Assembly (NCBI RefSeq): GCF_030409525.1
Contig: NZ_JAUFQB010000017.1
Coordinates: 62,001-126,000 of the forward strand
Direction: 5' to 3'
DNA from: Kaistella yonginensis
GTDB taxonomy: Bacteria; Bacteroidota; Bacteroidia; Flavobacteriales; Weeksellaceae
DNA length: 64,000 bases
Positions 36,309 through 45,603 of the stretch are shown piece after piece. The first letter of the stretch is position 1. Each line of letters opens with the position of its first letter. Under the pieces are notes generated by a model. It was not told where the DNA came from. It made no database searches and saw only the letters and a program-made list of their open reading frames with translations. A program made the position numbers and the translations under genes.

Positions 36309-36881
36309 TTATAATTTGGAGACCCTCCCGTTTAACAGGTTATATTTCGCTCCACTCTCATCGCAGATTGCGAATCCGTTTTCATCAAAGTTTAAGCGCT
36401 CTCCATATTCGCTCATCCAACCGATCTGTCGTGCTGGGTTTCCTACTACCAACGCAAAATCCCGCACTTCTTTGGTGACTACAGCGCCGGCTCCGATAAA
36501 TGCAAACTGGCCGATATTATGGCCACAGACAATTGTTGCATTTGCACCAATAGAAGCCCCTTTCCCGACATGTGTTTTTAAATACTCATTTTTGCGGTTC
36601 ACTGCACTTCTCGGATTGATGACATTGGTAAAAACCATTGATGGTCCTAAGAAAACATCATCATCACAGCTTACCCCTTCATAAATAGATACATTGTTTT
36701 GTACTTTAACATTGTTGCCCAAAATTACATTGGGAGAAATCACAACATTCTGCCCGATATTACAATCTGTTCCCAAAATTGCTTTTGGCATAATATGAGA
36801 AAAATGCCAAATTTTTGTTCCTGCTCCAATCGTACAACCTTCATCAATAACCGCTGTTTCATGCGCAAAATATGCTATCAT
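36309..36881 (-). CDS. wbpD: Hexapeptide-repeat N-acetyltransferase, WbpD/WlbB-like
   Basis: 190-residue beta-helix acetyltransferase. It starts with YFAHETAVIDEGCTIGAGTKIWHFSHIM, the WbpD/WlbB signature including the Trp-His pair, and ends in FALVVGNPARQIGWMSEYGERLNF, also characteristic. It acetylates the 3-amino group of UDP-GlcNAc(3NH2)A. It lies between the WbpB-like gene and the broken WbpE-like gene in the usual pathway order. Confidence 0.92.
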   Translation of the reverse strand: MIAYFAHETAVIDEGCTIGAGTKIWHFSHIMPKAILGTDCNIGQNVVISPNVILGNNVKVQNNVSIYEGVSCDDDVFLGPSMVFTNVINPRSAVNRKNEYLKTHVGKGASIGANATIVCGHNIGQFAFIGAGAVVTKEVRDFALVVGNPARQIGWMSEYGERLNFDENGFAICDESGAKYNLLNGRVSKL

Positions 36882-36891
36882 AGTAAAAAAT

Positions 36892-37200
36892 TTAGAGGGT
36901 GAAAAAGCTTTTTATGGTCTCCATAATTTGACCCATAGACTTCTTATTAAACTCTTTATGGATAGGCAAAGATAAAACTTCTTTGCATAACTGCTCCGTG
37001 TTTAGCAAGCTAAAATCTTTATGGGTACAGGGTACAAATACTTCCTGGTGATAAAGCGGTGACCGATTATAATTCATACTCTGGATATTTTTTTCCAATC
37101 GAAACTTTTGAAAAGTATCCAAACAATTTTGAATGTGTGCGGAGATTTCATTCCTTATTTCTTCATACTGATTCTGATGGTTAACCATGGGTATGTTCAT
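36892..37200 (-). pseudogene. Remnant of a WbpE/WlbC-type aminotransferase (in-frame core deletion)
   Basis: The 102-residue open frame joins the first 29 residues of a DegT-family WbpE protein (IPMVNHQNQYEEIRNEISA) to its last 70 or so (FRLEKNIQSMNYNRSPLYHQ ... NTEQLCKEVLSLPIHKEF). About 250 residues of the PLP-binding core are missing, including the Schiff-base Lys, so it cannot be an aminotransferase. The frame is kept and no stop interrupts it. Some conserved positions have drifted (YNRSPLYHQ where YYPxPLHxQ is usual), which suggests the deletion is not brand new. Confidence 0.85.
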
Positions 37201-37224
37201 ATGCTTTTCTTAATTATAAGGTTA

Positions 37225-38412
37225 TTAATCGATCAACTCACTCACTTTTTTTCCTATTGACAAACAAGAAGTTGCTGCCGGAGAAGGTGCATTTCGAACA
37301 TGAATAATATTTCCTTTTTTTAGGAGGTCGAAATCATCGATTAACTGTCCGTTTTTGCTCAATGCTTGAGCACGTACGCCAGCTCCACCAGGGACAAGAT
37401 CATCTTCCTGAATTTCGGGCATCAACTTTTGTAATGCTTTTGTAAATGCTTTTTTTGATAGGGAGCGGTATATTTCGCCCAAACCAGTTTTACCATATTT
37501 GGCCGCTATTTTCCAAAAGCCAGGATAGGTAAAAGTTTCTAACGTTTCGGAAAAATTAAAATCTGAGAATTGATACCCCTCTCTTTTAAAGGCTAAAACT
37601 GCATTTGGTCCAGCTTCAACATTTCCATCGATCATTCTGGTAAAATGTACTCCGAGAAAGGGAAAATTAGGATCGGGAACTGGGTAAATTAGATTTTTAA
37701 CTAGATTTTTCTTTTCTTGTTTTAATTTAAAATATTCGCCACGAAAAGGCACGATGATGAAATCGTTTTCAGGATTGGTTAATTTTGATAGTTTATCCGC
37801 ATATAATCCAGCACACGAAATAACTTTTAGGGCTTTAAATTCAGCATTTTTAGTTTGAATAATAATGCCTTCAGAATGCTCAATGATTTTAATTACTTCT
37901 TCATTAAAGAAGATATTCCCGCCCATTTCCAGGAATAGATTTTTTAACTTTTCGGCAACTGCGGGATAATCAATAATTCCTGTCTGGGGCACCTTGATGG
38001 CACGAACTCCTTCGCAATAAGGTTCTATTTCACGAAACGCTTCTCTGGAAAGATACTGCAGATTTTGGAGACCGTTTTCTAACCCTCGGTTATAGATGGT
38101 ATCCAATAAGGGAAGTTCTTTTTCATTGGTCGCGACGATGATTTTTCCGCATAGATCGTATTGAATCCCATATTTCTCAGCAAATTCGATAATCGAAGTA
38201 TAGCCTTCAATACAATTTTTTGCTTTTAAACTCCCGGGTTTATAATAAATACCGCTATGAATAACACCACTGTTATGTCCGGATTGATGTTGTGCGACCG
38301 TAGTTTCTTTTTCCAAAACCAAAACTTTGGCTTGGGGATTTTTCAATTGGTAATGGTATGCTGTTGAAAGACCAACCAAACCACCTCCTACAATAATCGC
38401 GTCATATTTCAT
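37225..38412 (-). CDS. lhgO: L-2-hydroxyglutarate oxidase
   Basis: FAD-dependent oxidoreductase of the DAO family, 395 residues, oxidising L-2-hydroxyglutarate to 2-oxoglutarate. The FAD-binding DAIIVGGGLVGLSTAYH is at the N-terminus, then the LhgO-type HQSGHNSGVIHSGIYYKPGS, and the C-terminal PGGAGVRAQALSKNGQLIDDF. It lies between the WbpE remnant and the WbpA-like gene and shares one base with the latter. This place makes sense if it recycles 2-hydroxyglutarate from the WbpB-like enzyme (see findings). Confidence 0.92.
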   Translation of the reverse strand: MKYDAIIVGGGLVGLSTAYHYQLKNPQAKVLVLEKETTVAQHQSGHNSGVIHSGIYYKPGSLKAKNCIEGYTSIIEFAEKYGIQYDLCGKIIVATNEKELPLLDTIYNRGLENGLQNLQYLSREAFREIEPYCEGVRAIKVPQTGIIDYPAVAEKLKNLFLEMGGNIFFNEEVIKIIEHSEGIIIQTKNAEFKALKVISCAGLYADKLSKLTNPENDFIIVPFRGEYFKLKQEKKNLVKNLIYPVPDPNFPFLGVHFTRMIDGNVEAGPNAVLAFKREGYQFSDFNFSETLETFTYPGFWKIAAKYGKTGLGEIYRSLSKKAFTKALQKLMPEIQEDDLVPGGAGVRAQALSKNGQLIDDFDLLKKGNIIHVRNAPSPAATSCLSIGKKVSELID

Positions 38413-39698
38413 TATAATCTAGAATCTACGATATCCCTATTAAGAATTGCTTTCGCATCGAAAATAACCGTATTTTCTTTTTTTATTTTATTAAAGTCAA
38501 GCGTGATAAATTCATGGTGAGCGACCGCTAGCAAAATAACATCATACTTTTTACTTTCAGCAATTTCTGAAACGATATCGATGTTATATTCCTGTTTAAC
38601 TTCGGTTGCATTTGCCCAGGGATCCCACAGATCTACATCCAAACCAAATTGCTTAAGTTCTGCATAAATTTCTACAACTTTAGTATTTCTTACGTCGGGG
38701 CAATTTTCTTTAAAGGTTACTCCCAAAATCAGAGCATTGGCTCCTTTAATAGATTGTCCTTTTTGGATCATCAACTTCACGACCTTCCCTGCAATAAATT
38801 GCGCCATCATGTCATTCACCCGGCGTCCGCTAAGTATCACTTGTGGGTGATAGCCCAACTGTGTTGCTTTGTGCGCTAAATAATAGGGATCTACTGAAAT
38901 GCAGTGACCGCCAACCAAACCAGGTTTATATTTTAAGAAATTAAATTTTGTTCCTGCTGCATCTAAGACATCATTGGTGTCGATTCCTACTCTATCAAAA
39001 ATTAAGGCCAATTCATTAACAAAAGATATATTTACATCTCGCTGCGCATTTTCTATGGCTTTTGAAGCTTCAGCTACTTTAATGCTCGGTGCTTTGTGGG
39101 TGCCTGCGGTTACAATTATTTTATATAATTGGTCTACCATTTCGGCAATTTCTGGTGTTGAGCCCGATGTTACCTTAACAATGGTGGTCAGGGTATTTAC
39201 TTTATCCCCCGGCACAATTCTCTCGGGCGAATATCCGGCGAAAAAATCTGAATTAAATTGTAGTCCTGAGACTTTTTCTAACACAGGTATACATTCTTCC
39301 TCGGTACAACCTGGATAAACTGTAGACTCGTAAATTACGACATCTCCTACTTTTAATACTTTCCCTAGCATTTCACTAGCGTTGATCAATGGTCGTAAAT
39401 CTGGTGAATTAAACCGGTCGATTGGGGTAGGAACGGTCACGATAAAAATAGTAGCATCTTTTATTTCCTCTAAAGATGCTGTGGCTTTGTATCCGGTTGC
39501 AAAAGCGGTTTCTTTGGTAGATTTCAAAGCATTCTGCAATAAATCTAAGTCTGCTTCTAACGTATGATCTTCACCTTTATTCAGCTCATTTACCCGATCA
39601 ACATTAATATCAAAACCATATACGGGAAAGTGTTTGGAAAATTCAAGAGCTAAGGGCAATCCCACATAACCTTGTCCAATTATTGCAATTTTATACAT
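38412..39698 (-). CDS. wbpA: UDP-N-acetylglucosamine 6-dehydrogenase (WbpA-like)
   Basis: Nucleotide-sugar dehydrogenase of 428 residues performing the two-step NAD-dependent oxidation of C6. The Rossmann start IAIIGQGYVGLPLALEFSK, the STVYPGCTEE loop, the catalytic Cys in GLVGGHCISVDPYYL (about residue 265), and the C-terminal UDP-binding LGVTFKENCPDVRNTK are all present. The short C-terminal and GGHCISVDPYYL type match the WbpA/TviB group acting on UDP-HexNAc rather than UDP-glucose dehydrogenases. It overlaps both neighbours by one base. Confidence 0.92.
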   Translation of the reverse strand: MYKIAIIGQGYVGLPLALEFSKHFPVYGFDINVDRVNELNKGEDHTLEADLDLLQNALKSTKETAFATGYKATASLEEIKDATIFIVTVPTPIDRFNSPDLRPLINASEMLGKVLKVGDVVIYESTVYPGCTEEECIPVLEKVSGLQFNSDFFAGYSPERIVPGDKVNTLTTIVKVTSGSTPEIAEMVDQLYKIIVTAGTHKAPSIKVAEASKAIENAQRDVNISFVNELALIFDRVGIDTNDVLDAAGTKFNFLKYKPGLVGGHCISVDPYYLAHKATQLGYHPQVILSGRRVNDMMAQFIAGKVVKLMIQKGQSIKGANALILGVTFKENCPDVRNTKVVEIYAELKQFGLDVDLWDPWANATEVKQEYNIDIVSEIAESKKYDVILLAVAHHEFITLDFNKIKKENTVIFDAKAILNRDIVDSRL

Positions 39699-42076
39699 TA
39701 AAAAGTATCTTTTAATTTTTGAAAAAATGTTCTGTTATCAACACCGTAACCATAGCCGTACTTATTTCCATAACCGTAATGTTCACGGCTGACATCATTG
39801 AGCACAAATGCTGCGTTAATAATCTTTTTGCTATCCATTTGTCTTTTCGCAAAATCAACCAATCCTTTTTCCGTATGTCCAGAACGCATTACATAGATTG
39901 TAGCATCTGCCATACCAGCGATTAGTAAGGTATCGGTTACTAACATTAATGGTGCGGTATCCAGAATAATATAGTCGTACTCCTTTTTTAATGCATCGAT
40001 TAAAATTTGGTATTTTCCATTACTTAACAAGTCGGTAGGATTAGGAGGTATGCTGCCCGAGTAGATAAAATCACATTGTTTGTTGAAGGGTGATGGTTGA
40101 ATAATATCTTTTTTCTTTATGGTTTCATCATGCAGGAATTCTGTTAATCCTACTACTCCTCTAGAAATATCACTAAATCTTTGGAGTTGCGGATTTCTAA
40201 TATCTGACCCAATAATTACAACTTTCTTTGTAGGGGTCGCTAATGTTAATGCTAAATTCACCGAAACAAACGTTTTCCCCTCCCCTTTAATGGTTGAAGT
40301 TACAAATATCACCCGGCCTTCTTCTTTCTTCGGCAACATGAAACTCATGTTGGTAATCAATATTCTAAATGCTTCTGCCAACGGAGTAAGATCGTTCTGA
40401 AGTACGACTTCGCTTTGACCTCTTTCCAATGATGGGATTTCGCCAAGAACAGTTTTGCCTTTGGCCAATCTTTCGATATCATGCTTATTTTTCACTTTGT
40501 CATCAAACATAAGCATCAAATAAATTAAAAGAAAAGGCACAATAAGTCCCGCCAATAAGCCCATCATCATTACGATGGAGCTTTTGGGAGCTACAGGGAT
40601 TGGTGTAACATATGCTTCATCCACGACCCGCGCTTTTGGAGCGGTAACCGCCAGTGAAACTGCAGTTTCTTCCCTTTTCTGCAAGAGCAACAAATACAAA
40701 CTTTCTTTAATTTGTTGTTGTCTCTCAATTTCTCTAAATATTTTTTCTTGAGCGGGCATTTTCGAGATTTTACCCGATAAACTGTTTTGTTCTACCTGAT
40801 AATTGCTTTTAGCAATTTGTAAAGCACTTCTACTCTTCACCAAGCCTTCAACCACAGAAGTTCTCATATTGTTGATCTGTTTGGTTAAATCAACAACAAG
40901 AGGATTTTGCGGTGTGGCATTTTCTAAGAGACGATTTTTCTCTAAAACCAATTGGTTGTATGTTGCAATATTCGAGATTGTGGCAGGATTATCTAAGCCA
41001 ACATTTCCCGGTAGAATTTGACTGGGCCCCTGTTTATTTACATAGCCCAATAAAGCGTTGGTAATTTCTAACTGCGAATCTATTTCAAGTTGCTTTGCAC
41101 GTGCCTCCGCAGAAGATTGCAAACCCAATTTCGCTTCTGTTGCTAAATCAGTAATACGGTTCGCCTCTTTGAATCTTTCTTTTCTGTTTTCAACTTCGCC
41201 CAATTCATTTCCAATGATGCGAATTCTTTCCTCTATAAATTCCGCAGTTTTATTTGACTCCGAGTTTTTATCCTCAATGGCGTCTTTATTATAAACGAGA
41301 ACCAAATTATTAAGAATAGCTTTGGCTTTTTCCCGTTCCGGATAATTCATCACCATTCTAATTACGGTCACGTCTTTATTTACAAGTCCTACCTTTAAGT
41401 TCGATTGGAATGAATCCGTCATTTGTCGCTCACTTCTAATGACTACTAAAACTGAATTTACCGGTTCTTTCGGCACAAGATAGTTGGTATTCTTGGTGAT
41501 TATTATATTGGCAAAAGGAAGGCTAATGGTTTTACCAAAGGTTGTTTTTAGAGGAGCTAATTCTTCCGAGCTTAGTTCTATTTCGTTTCCTGAAATTTTT
41601 AAATCAATTGGATTTTCAAAATATTTGGCATTGGCTTTCTCATTGATGACTTGAATAATGACTGGCGATGTTTGGCCATAAAGTTCGGTATTCTGTAAAC
41701 TACCTTTTTTATAAATAGCTGTTTGAAGTCGTAATTTTTGTACAACTTTTTGCATGAGCTTTTTAGATTTAAAAATCTCCATTTCATTTTCTACGCCGTT
41801 GCTTCCGATTTTTCCAAAACCAGATATATCTCGTAGGGCAGCGAAATCTTGTGAACCCGGATTACTCTTTGCATCTTTAATCAACACAGAGGTTGTGACC
41901 TCGAAAACGGGATTTTTTGTTTTAAGATAAAGATAAGAGAGCGCCATAAACAAAATAGCACTTATAATGAACCAATAAAACCTTCTGGAATAAGGCTTTA
42001 TAATTTCTCTAATATTTATTTCGGCCGCGTTGTCGCCGCTCTTTGGGGTTTCTTTAGATGAAGAACTGTTATCCAT
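39698..42076 (-). CDS. wzc: Polysaccharide co-polymerase/tyrosine autokinase (Wzc-like)
   Basis: 792 residues. A cytoplasmic N-terminus, TM1 (about 36-51), a long periplasmic Wzz domain with coiled-coil stretches (about 270-470), TM2 (about 501-523), and a BY-kinase domain. The kinase has Walker A TSTIKGEGKT (593-602), Walker A' VVIIGSDIRNPQL, and Walker B DYIILDTAPL. The C-terminal tail carries a Tyr cluster (HYGYGNKYGYGYG) for autophosphorylation. It controls chain length and export together with the Wza-like protein encoded 17 bp upstream. Confidence 0.95.
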   Translation of the reverse strand: MDNSSSSKETPKSGDNAAEINIREIIKPYSRRFYWFIISAILFMALSYLYLKTKNPVFEVTTSVLIKDAKSNPGSQDFAALRDISGFGKIGSNGVENEMEIFKSKKLMQKVVQKLRLQTAIYKKGSLQNTELYGQTSPVIIQVINEKANAKYFENPIDLKISGNEIELSSEELAPLKTTFGKTISLPFANIIITKNTNYLVPKEPVNSVLVVIRSERQMTDSFQSNLKVGLVNKDVTVIRMVMNYPEREKAKAILNNLVLVYNKDAIEDKNSESNKTAEFIEERIRIIGNELGEVENRKERFKEANRITDLATEAKLGLQSSAEARAKQLEIDSQLEITNALLGYVNKQGPSQILPGNVGLDNPATISNIATYNQLVLEKNRLLENATPQNPLVVDLTKQINNMRTSVVEGLVKSRSALQIAKSNYQVEQNSLSGKISKMPAQEKIFREIERQQQIKESLYLLLLQKREETAVSLAVTAPKARVVDEAYVTPIPVAPKSSIVMMMGLLAGLIVPFLLIYLMLMFDDKVKNKHDIERLAKGKTVLGEIPSLERGQSEVVLQNDLTPLAEAFRILITNMSFMLPKKEEGRVIFVTSTIKGEGKTFVSVNLALTLATPTKKVVIIGSDIRNPQLQRFSDISRGVVGLTEFLHDETIKKKDIIQPSPFNKQCDFIYSGSIPPNPTDLLSNGKYQILIDALKKEYDYIILDTAPLMLVTDTLLIAGMADATIYVMRSGHTEKGLVDFAKRQMDSKKIINAAFVLNDVSREHYGYGNKYGYGYGVDNRTFFQKLKDTF

Positions 42077-42093
42077 TATTTATAAGGAAGAAG

Positions 42094-42903
42094 TTATTTT
42101 TTAAAAACTACGGCTAAAATTGTCACTATAATACCAGCCACAGAGATGTAAATCGGCATGTTGGGATCTAAGCGAGACGCTTTTTCTTTGGTATTGTTGG
42201 GCGTAACGTATATTACATCACCTTGCTGAAGATGATAATAAGGTGAATTGATAAAATCTGCCTGAAGCATATTAATTCGTTCTTTCGCGATGATACCGTT
42301 TTCATTTCTTACCACCAAGATATCTTCTCGTTTGCCATACATGGTAAGATCTCCTGCTAGGCCTAAAGCACTAAGCAAAGTTGTTTGCCCGTCAGCAATA
42401 ATGTACTGCCCAGGCCTTGCTACTTCACCAAGAACTGTTATTTTATAGTTGGAAATTCTAATATTAACCGTTGGATTTTTAATATACATGGTGAGCTTTG
42501 ATCGCAATTCATCTTGAAACTGAACCAATGTTTTTCCCGTAGTCTGCAACCTGCCCAACACTGGGAAATCAATAATCCCATTGGAGTCGATTCCATAGGT
42601 AGGTCCCGCAAGTGTCGTTTGACCCTGCGTAGGAGCATTGCTACTGGCAATACTGGTTTGGGTTATTTCACCGGAAGAATAATTTTGATTAAAGGGCCGC
42701 ACCACATCCATATCCTTGGCTGTTACGAGAATTACCAATTGATCTGCAGGCTGCAAAGTTGAATAAGCACTATTAATCGTAGCTTGCGTCGCAATTTCTT
42801 CAATATTCTGCATGTAACTGAGCTGACTCGCTTTCTCTTTTGTCTTGCAGGAAGTGAAGATAAAAAGGAGGCTAACAAATCCTATAAATAAGTGTTTGTT
42901 CAT
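42094..42903 (-). CDS. wza: Outer-membrane polysaccharide export lipoprotein (Wza-like)
   Basis: 269 residues. Lipoprotein signal with lipobox FIFTSC (Cys19). A poly_export domain (LQPADQLVILVTAKDMDVV ... YGIDSNGIIDFPVLGRLQTTG) and one SLBB domain (NYKITVLGEVARPGQYIIADG) follow. One C-terminal hydrophobic helix (PIYISVAGIIVTILAVVF) ends the protein. This short form with a terminal helix is usual in Bacteroidota. It should form the export pore partner of the Wzc-like kinase. Confidence 0.93.
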   Translation of the reverse strand: MNKHLFIGFVSLLFIFTSCKTKEKASQLSYMQNIEEIATQATINSAYSTLQPADQLVILVTAKDMDVVRPFNQNYSSGEITQTSIASSNAPTQGQTTLAGPTYGIDSNGIIDFPVLGRLQTTGKTLVQFQDELRSKLTMYIKNPTVNIRISNYKITVLGEVARPGQYIIADGQTTLLSALGLAGDLTMYGKREDILVVRNENGIIAKERINMLQADFINSPYYHLQQGDVIYVTPNNTKEKASRLDPNMPIYISVAGIIVTILAVVFKK

Positions 42904-42948
42904 TATTAACGATTAAATAAAGTGTTCTTGCAAATATACAATTCTAAA

Positions 42949-44889
42949 TTACTTGTCCAAAATTTCGTAGATCGAATTATTGCTTTTAAATTCAGGTACG
43001 ATTTCTTTTAATATTTGCACAACTTCAATTTTTTCTCTTCTCAAAGCTGCCTTTACAATTTGGTTACAATACCTCATGATGACATCATATTCTAAGGTAG
43101 GGTCTTTGGAAATCAGTATTTTTTCGTGATGGGTAGGCATGGTTGTAGCATCATCACTTAAGAGTTCCTCATACAATTTCTCGCCAGGTCTTAAGCCGGT
43201 ATAAATCACTTTAATATCCACCTCGGGCTCTAAGCCAGAAAGTTTAATCATTCGGTAGGCGAGATCGACTATTTTCACAGGTTTTCCCATATCAAATACG
43301 TATATCTCACCACCTTTCCCCATTGCTCCGGCTTGCAAGACCAAATCGCAAGCTTCGGGAATCGTCATGAAATATCGGGTAATATCAGGATGGGTGATGG
43401 TGATCGGCCCGCCTTTTTCAATTTGCTTTTTAAAATGTGGGATTACAGAACCATTTGACCCCAATACATTTCCAAAACGGGTTGTAATGAATTTAGTTGC
43501 ATTATTTTCTGTTTTTTGTAAGGCTTGCACGAAAAGTTCTGCTGCCCTTTTGGATGCCCCCATGACATTGGTAGGTTTTACCGCCTTGTCTGTAGAAACC
43601 ATTACAAAACGGTTCACGCTATATTGTGATGCGAGCGTTGCTACATTTTTAGTTCCCAATATATTCACTAAAATCGCTTCGTGTGGATTTTCTTCTATTA
43701 AAGGAACATGTTTATAAGCAGCAGCATGGTAAACCATTGAAAACTGATATTTCTGAAATAACGGTTCGATACGGTGCCTGTTTGAAATATCTGCCAAAAC
43801 AAATTTAAAAGAAAGCATCGGATAAGCAGCCCGAATTTCCATTTCGATTTCGTACAAAGGAGTTTCAGCTTGATCCAAAACCACGATTAAGGCAGGCTCA
43901 AATAAGGCAACTTGTCTTACAATCTCACTCCCAATAGAACCGGCACCACCCGTAATTAGAATGGTTTTACCGAAATGTCTGCTTCGAACATCTTCATTAT
44001 CAATTTTAATAGGTTTGCGGTTGAGTAAATCCTCAATTTGTAATGTTTTTAAAGAAGCTTCCTGATCAACCTGCTGTAATTCTTGTACGGTTGGTGATTT
44101 AAATATCTGAAGGTCTTTCTCTAGAAATAAATTCACCCAACTGTTCATTTCGTCTTTGTTCATCATGTCTTTTTTCAACAGAATCCCTTCAACCAGCAAA
44201 TCTTCTTTTTTAGTTTTTTCAATCCATTCTCTACTGAAAATAGGTTTCCCCAAGAGGCTGGCTCTTTTTGAATCATGACGTTGCGTTAAAAACCCTACTA
44301 TATGATACGGAATATTGGGGTTATCTAAAACCGCACGGGCAATCGCAACAGATTCTTCATCAATACCCAAAACCAAAATTCTTTTTCTCTTTGTACTGCG
44401 ACGTACTTCTCTAATGAAGTGAAAAAACTCTTTTACAAACAGCCTAAATAAAAACAATAGGATGAAGGAAGTCGCAAAAAATAGAATAAGAAAAGGAACC
44501 GACATATAAATCATTCGTTCGCCAGTAGCCAAATGATAGAAAAAACTAATTAATCCAACACTCACTGTGGTACAGAACGTTGCCAAAAACAGTTTAAAAA
44601 GATCAATAAAAGTAGAGTGTCTGATAATACCTGCGTAAGTGCGAAAGGCAAACATGAAAATCACGCTAATGCCAATGATCATCAAAAATATGATGTTTCC
44701 ATGTTTGAAAACAGGCGTAGAGCTAAAGCTTAATTTTTCAATCAGATAACAAGAAAAATAGATGGCAAAGCCGATAAAGCAAATGTCAATAATTAAAATA
44801 ACCCATCTTGGTAAATATCGAAAATCAGAAAGAATCATTAAATTATCACCTCCATAAATTCTTTTCTTCAAATTTTTACTGTAATTCAT
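42949..44889 (-). CDS. Membrane-bound UDP-HexNAc 4,6-dehydratase (PglF/CapD/FlaA1-like)
   Basis: 646 residues: four N-terminal membrane helices (to about residue 165), a CoA-binding-like middle domain with RILVLGIDEESVAIA, then a full SDR domain with ITGGAGSIGSEIVRQ and the family form MGASKRAAELF (Met in place of the catalytic Tyr), followed by RFGNVLGSNGSVIPHF. It makes UDP-4-keto-6-deoxy-HexNAc, the substrate for the PglE-like aminotransferase 25 kb further down the operon. It is the first gene of the locus. An internal ATG (MILSDFRYLPRW) is an alternative start. Confidence 0.93.
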   Translation of the reverse strand: MNYSKNLKKRIYGGDNLMILSDFRYLPRWVILIIDICFIGFAIYFSCYLIEKLSFSSTPVFKHGNIIFLMIIGISVIFMFAFRTYAGIIRHSTFIDLFKLFLATFCTTVSVGLISFFYHLATGERMIYMSVPFLILFFATSFILLFLFRLFVKEFFHFIREVRRSTKRKRILVLGIDEESVAIARAVLDNPNIPYHIVGFLTQRHDSKRASLLGKPIFSREWIEKTKKEDLLVEGILLKKDMMNKDEMNSWVNLFLEKDLQIFKSPTVQELQQVDQEASLKTLQIEDLLNRKPIKIDNEDVRSRHFGKTILITGGAGSIGSEIVRQVALFEPALIVVLDQAETPLYEIEMEIRAAYPMLSFKFVLADISNRHRIEPLFQKYQFSMVYHAAAYKHVPLIEENPHEAILVNILGTKNVATLASQYSVNRFVMVSTDKAVKPTNVMGASKRAAELFVQALQKTENNATKFITTRFGNVLGSNGSVIPHFKKQIEKGGPITITHPDITRYFMTIPEACDLVLQAGAMGKGGEIYVFDMGKPVKIVDLAYRMIKLSGLEPEVDIKVIYTGLRPGEKLYEELLSDDATTMPTHHEKILISKDPTLEYDVIMRYCNQIVKAALRREKIEVVQILKEIVPEFKSNNSIYEILDK

Positions 44890-44959
44890 TTTTTTAAAAA
44901 ATATAAAAAAAATAGCGGTTTGTAATCAGCATCACCAAATCCCTTACTTTAAATTTTGG

Positions 44960-44967
44960 CAAATTTA
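44960..44967 (-). promoter_or_regulatory. -7 promoter box in front of the polysaccharide locus
   Basis: TAAATTTG on the minus strand fits TAnnTTTG, 70 bp upstream of the first gene of the locus. No matching -33 element is obvious. The rest of the space between 44890 and 45189 shows no gene. Confidence 0.4.
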
Positions 44968-45189
44968 CAATTTAAATACGAATGAAAACTGATTATTGCT
45001 CATTTCAGTTTTTTATTTTAAAGGGATTCACCATTATAATTACGTTCAAAGAAAACGTAAATTTCCATTAAATGTAGCCAATTTTTTCAAGTAAAGTGTT
45101 GGATTAGAGGGTCTGATTAAAAGAAGCTTGTTTCAAAAAAACTTCCAAGGAGACCATCTTTACTTTTCTAGTAATTAAAGTCACTCCTC

Positions 45190-45327
45190 TCAAAGCCAAT
45201 TAGGAGCCGAATAGCGCTTTATAACAAAATCGATTGCATCATCTGAACCAAAGTATTCCCAATCATTTCCGATCGTTTTAGTGATGTTTTGATTCTGTAC
45301 GTAATCGGATCTATTTCTAATGATTTG
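45190..45327 (-). other. Protein-like open stretch directly after the PID-CTERM gene
   Basis: After the stop of the small PID-CTERM gene the same frame stays open for 45 more codons to a TGA at 45190-45192. It reads NDWEYFGSDDAIDFVIKRYS near the end and has no Met start. The composition looks protein-like. It may be the tail of a decayed gene or chance. Confidence 0.25.
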
Positions 45328-45603
45328 TTATGCTTGACTTTTTTTCTTTTGGCGCGCGGCGTAAATGGCAATACCAACAGCGGTGCTTACCAGAAGAGGC
45401 ATGTAGTCATCGATTGGTAGGGGGTCTCCCGGATTACCACCACCAGAATCCAAAGTGCCTGAGTGGGGTTCACTCTCGACGACCGGTTTTGATTCAAGGG
45501 TGCTATTTTCATTTTCAGCATCTTCAAACGGATTAGCAGCACCTTGCCCAAAATGAAGCGTGCTTGCTAATAAAAAGAAAATATAAAGTACTTTTTTCAT
45601 CAC
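45328..45603 (-). CDS. Small exported protein with PID-CTERM-like sorting tail
   Basis: 91 residues: a signal peptide (MMKKVLYIFFLLASTLHFGQ), a short acidic/Ser-rich spacer with GGGNPGDP, then PLPIDDYMPLL, a single hydrophobic helix (LLVSTAVGIAIYAA) and a basic end (RQKKKSQA). This motif-helix-basic layout is that of the PID-CTERM tail found in flavobacteria, a tripartite signal resembling exosortase/rhombosortase substrates. The mature part is too short for an enzyme. A -7-like box TATATTTG (45614-45621, minus strand) lies 11 bp upstream. Confidence 0.7.
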   Translation of the reverse strand: MMKKVLYIFFLLASTLHFGQGAANPFEDAENENSTLESKPVVESEPHSGTLDSGGGNPGDPLPIDDYMPLLVSTAVGIAIYAARQKKKSQA

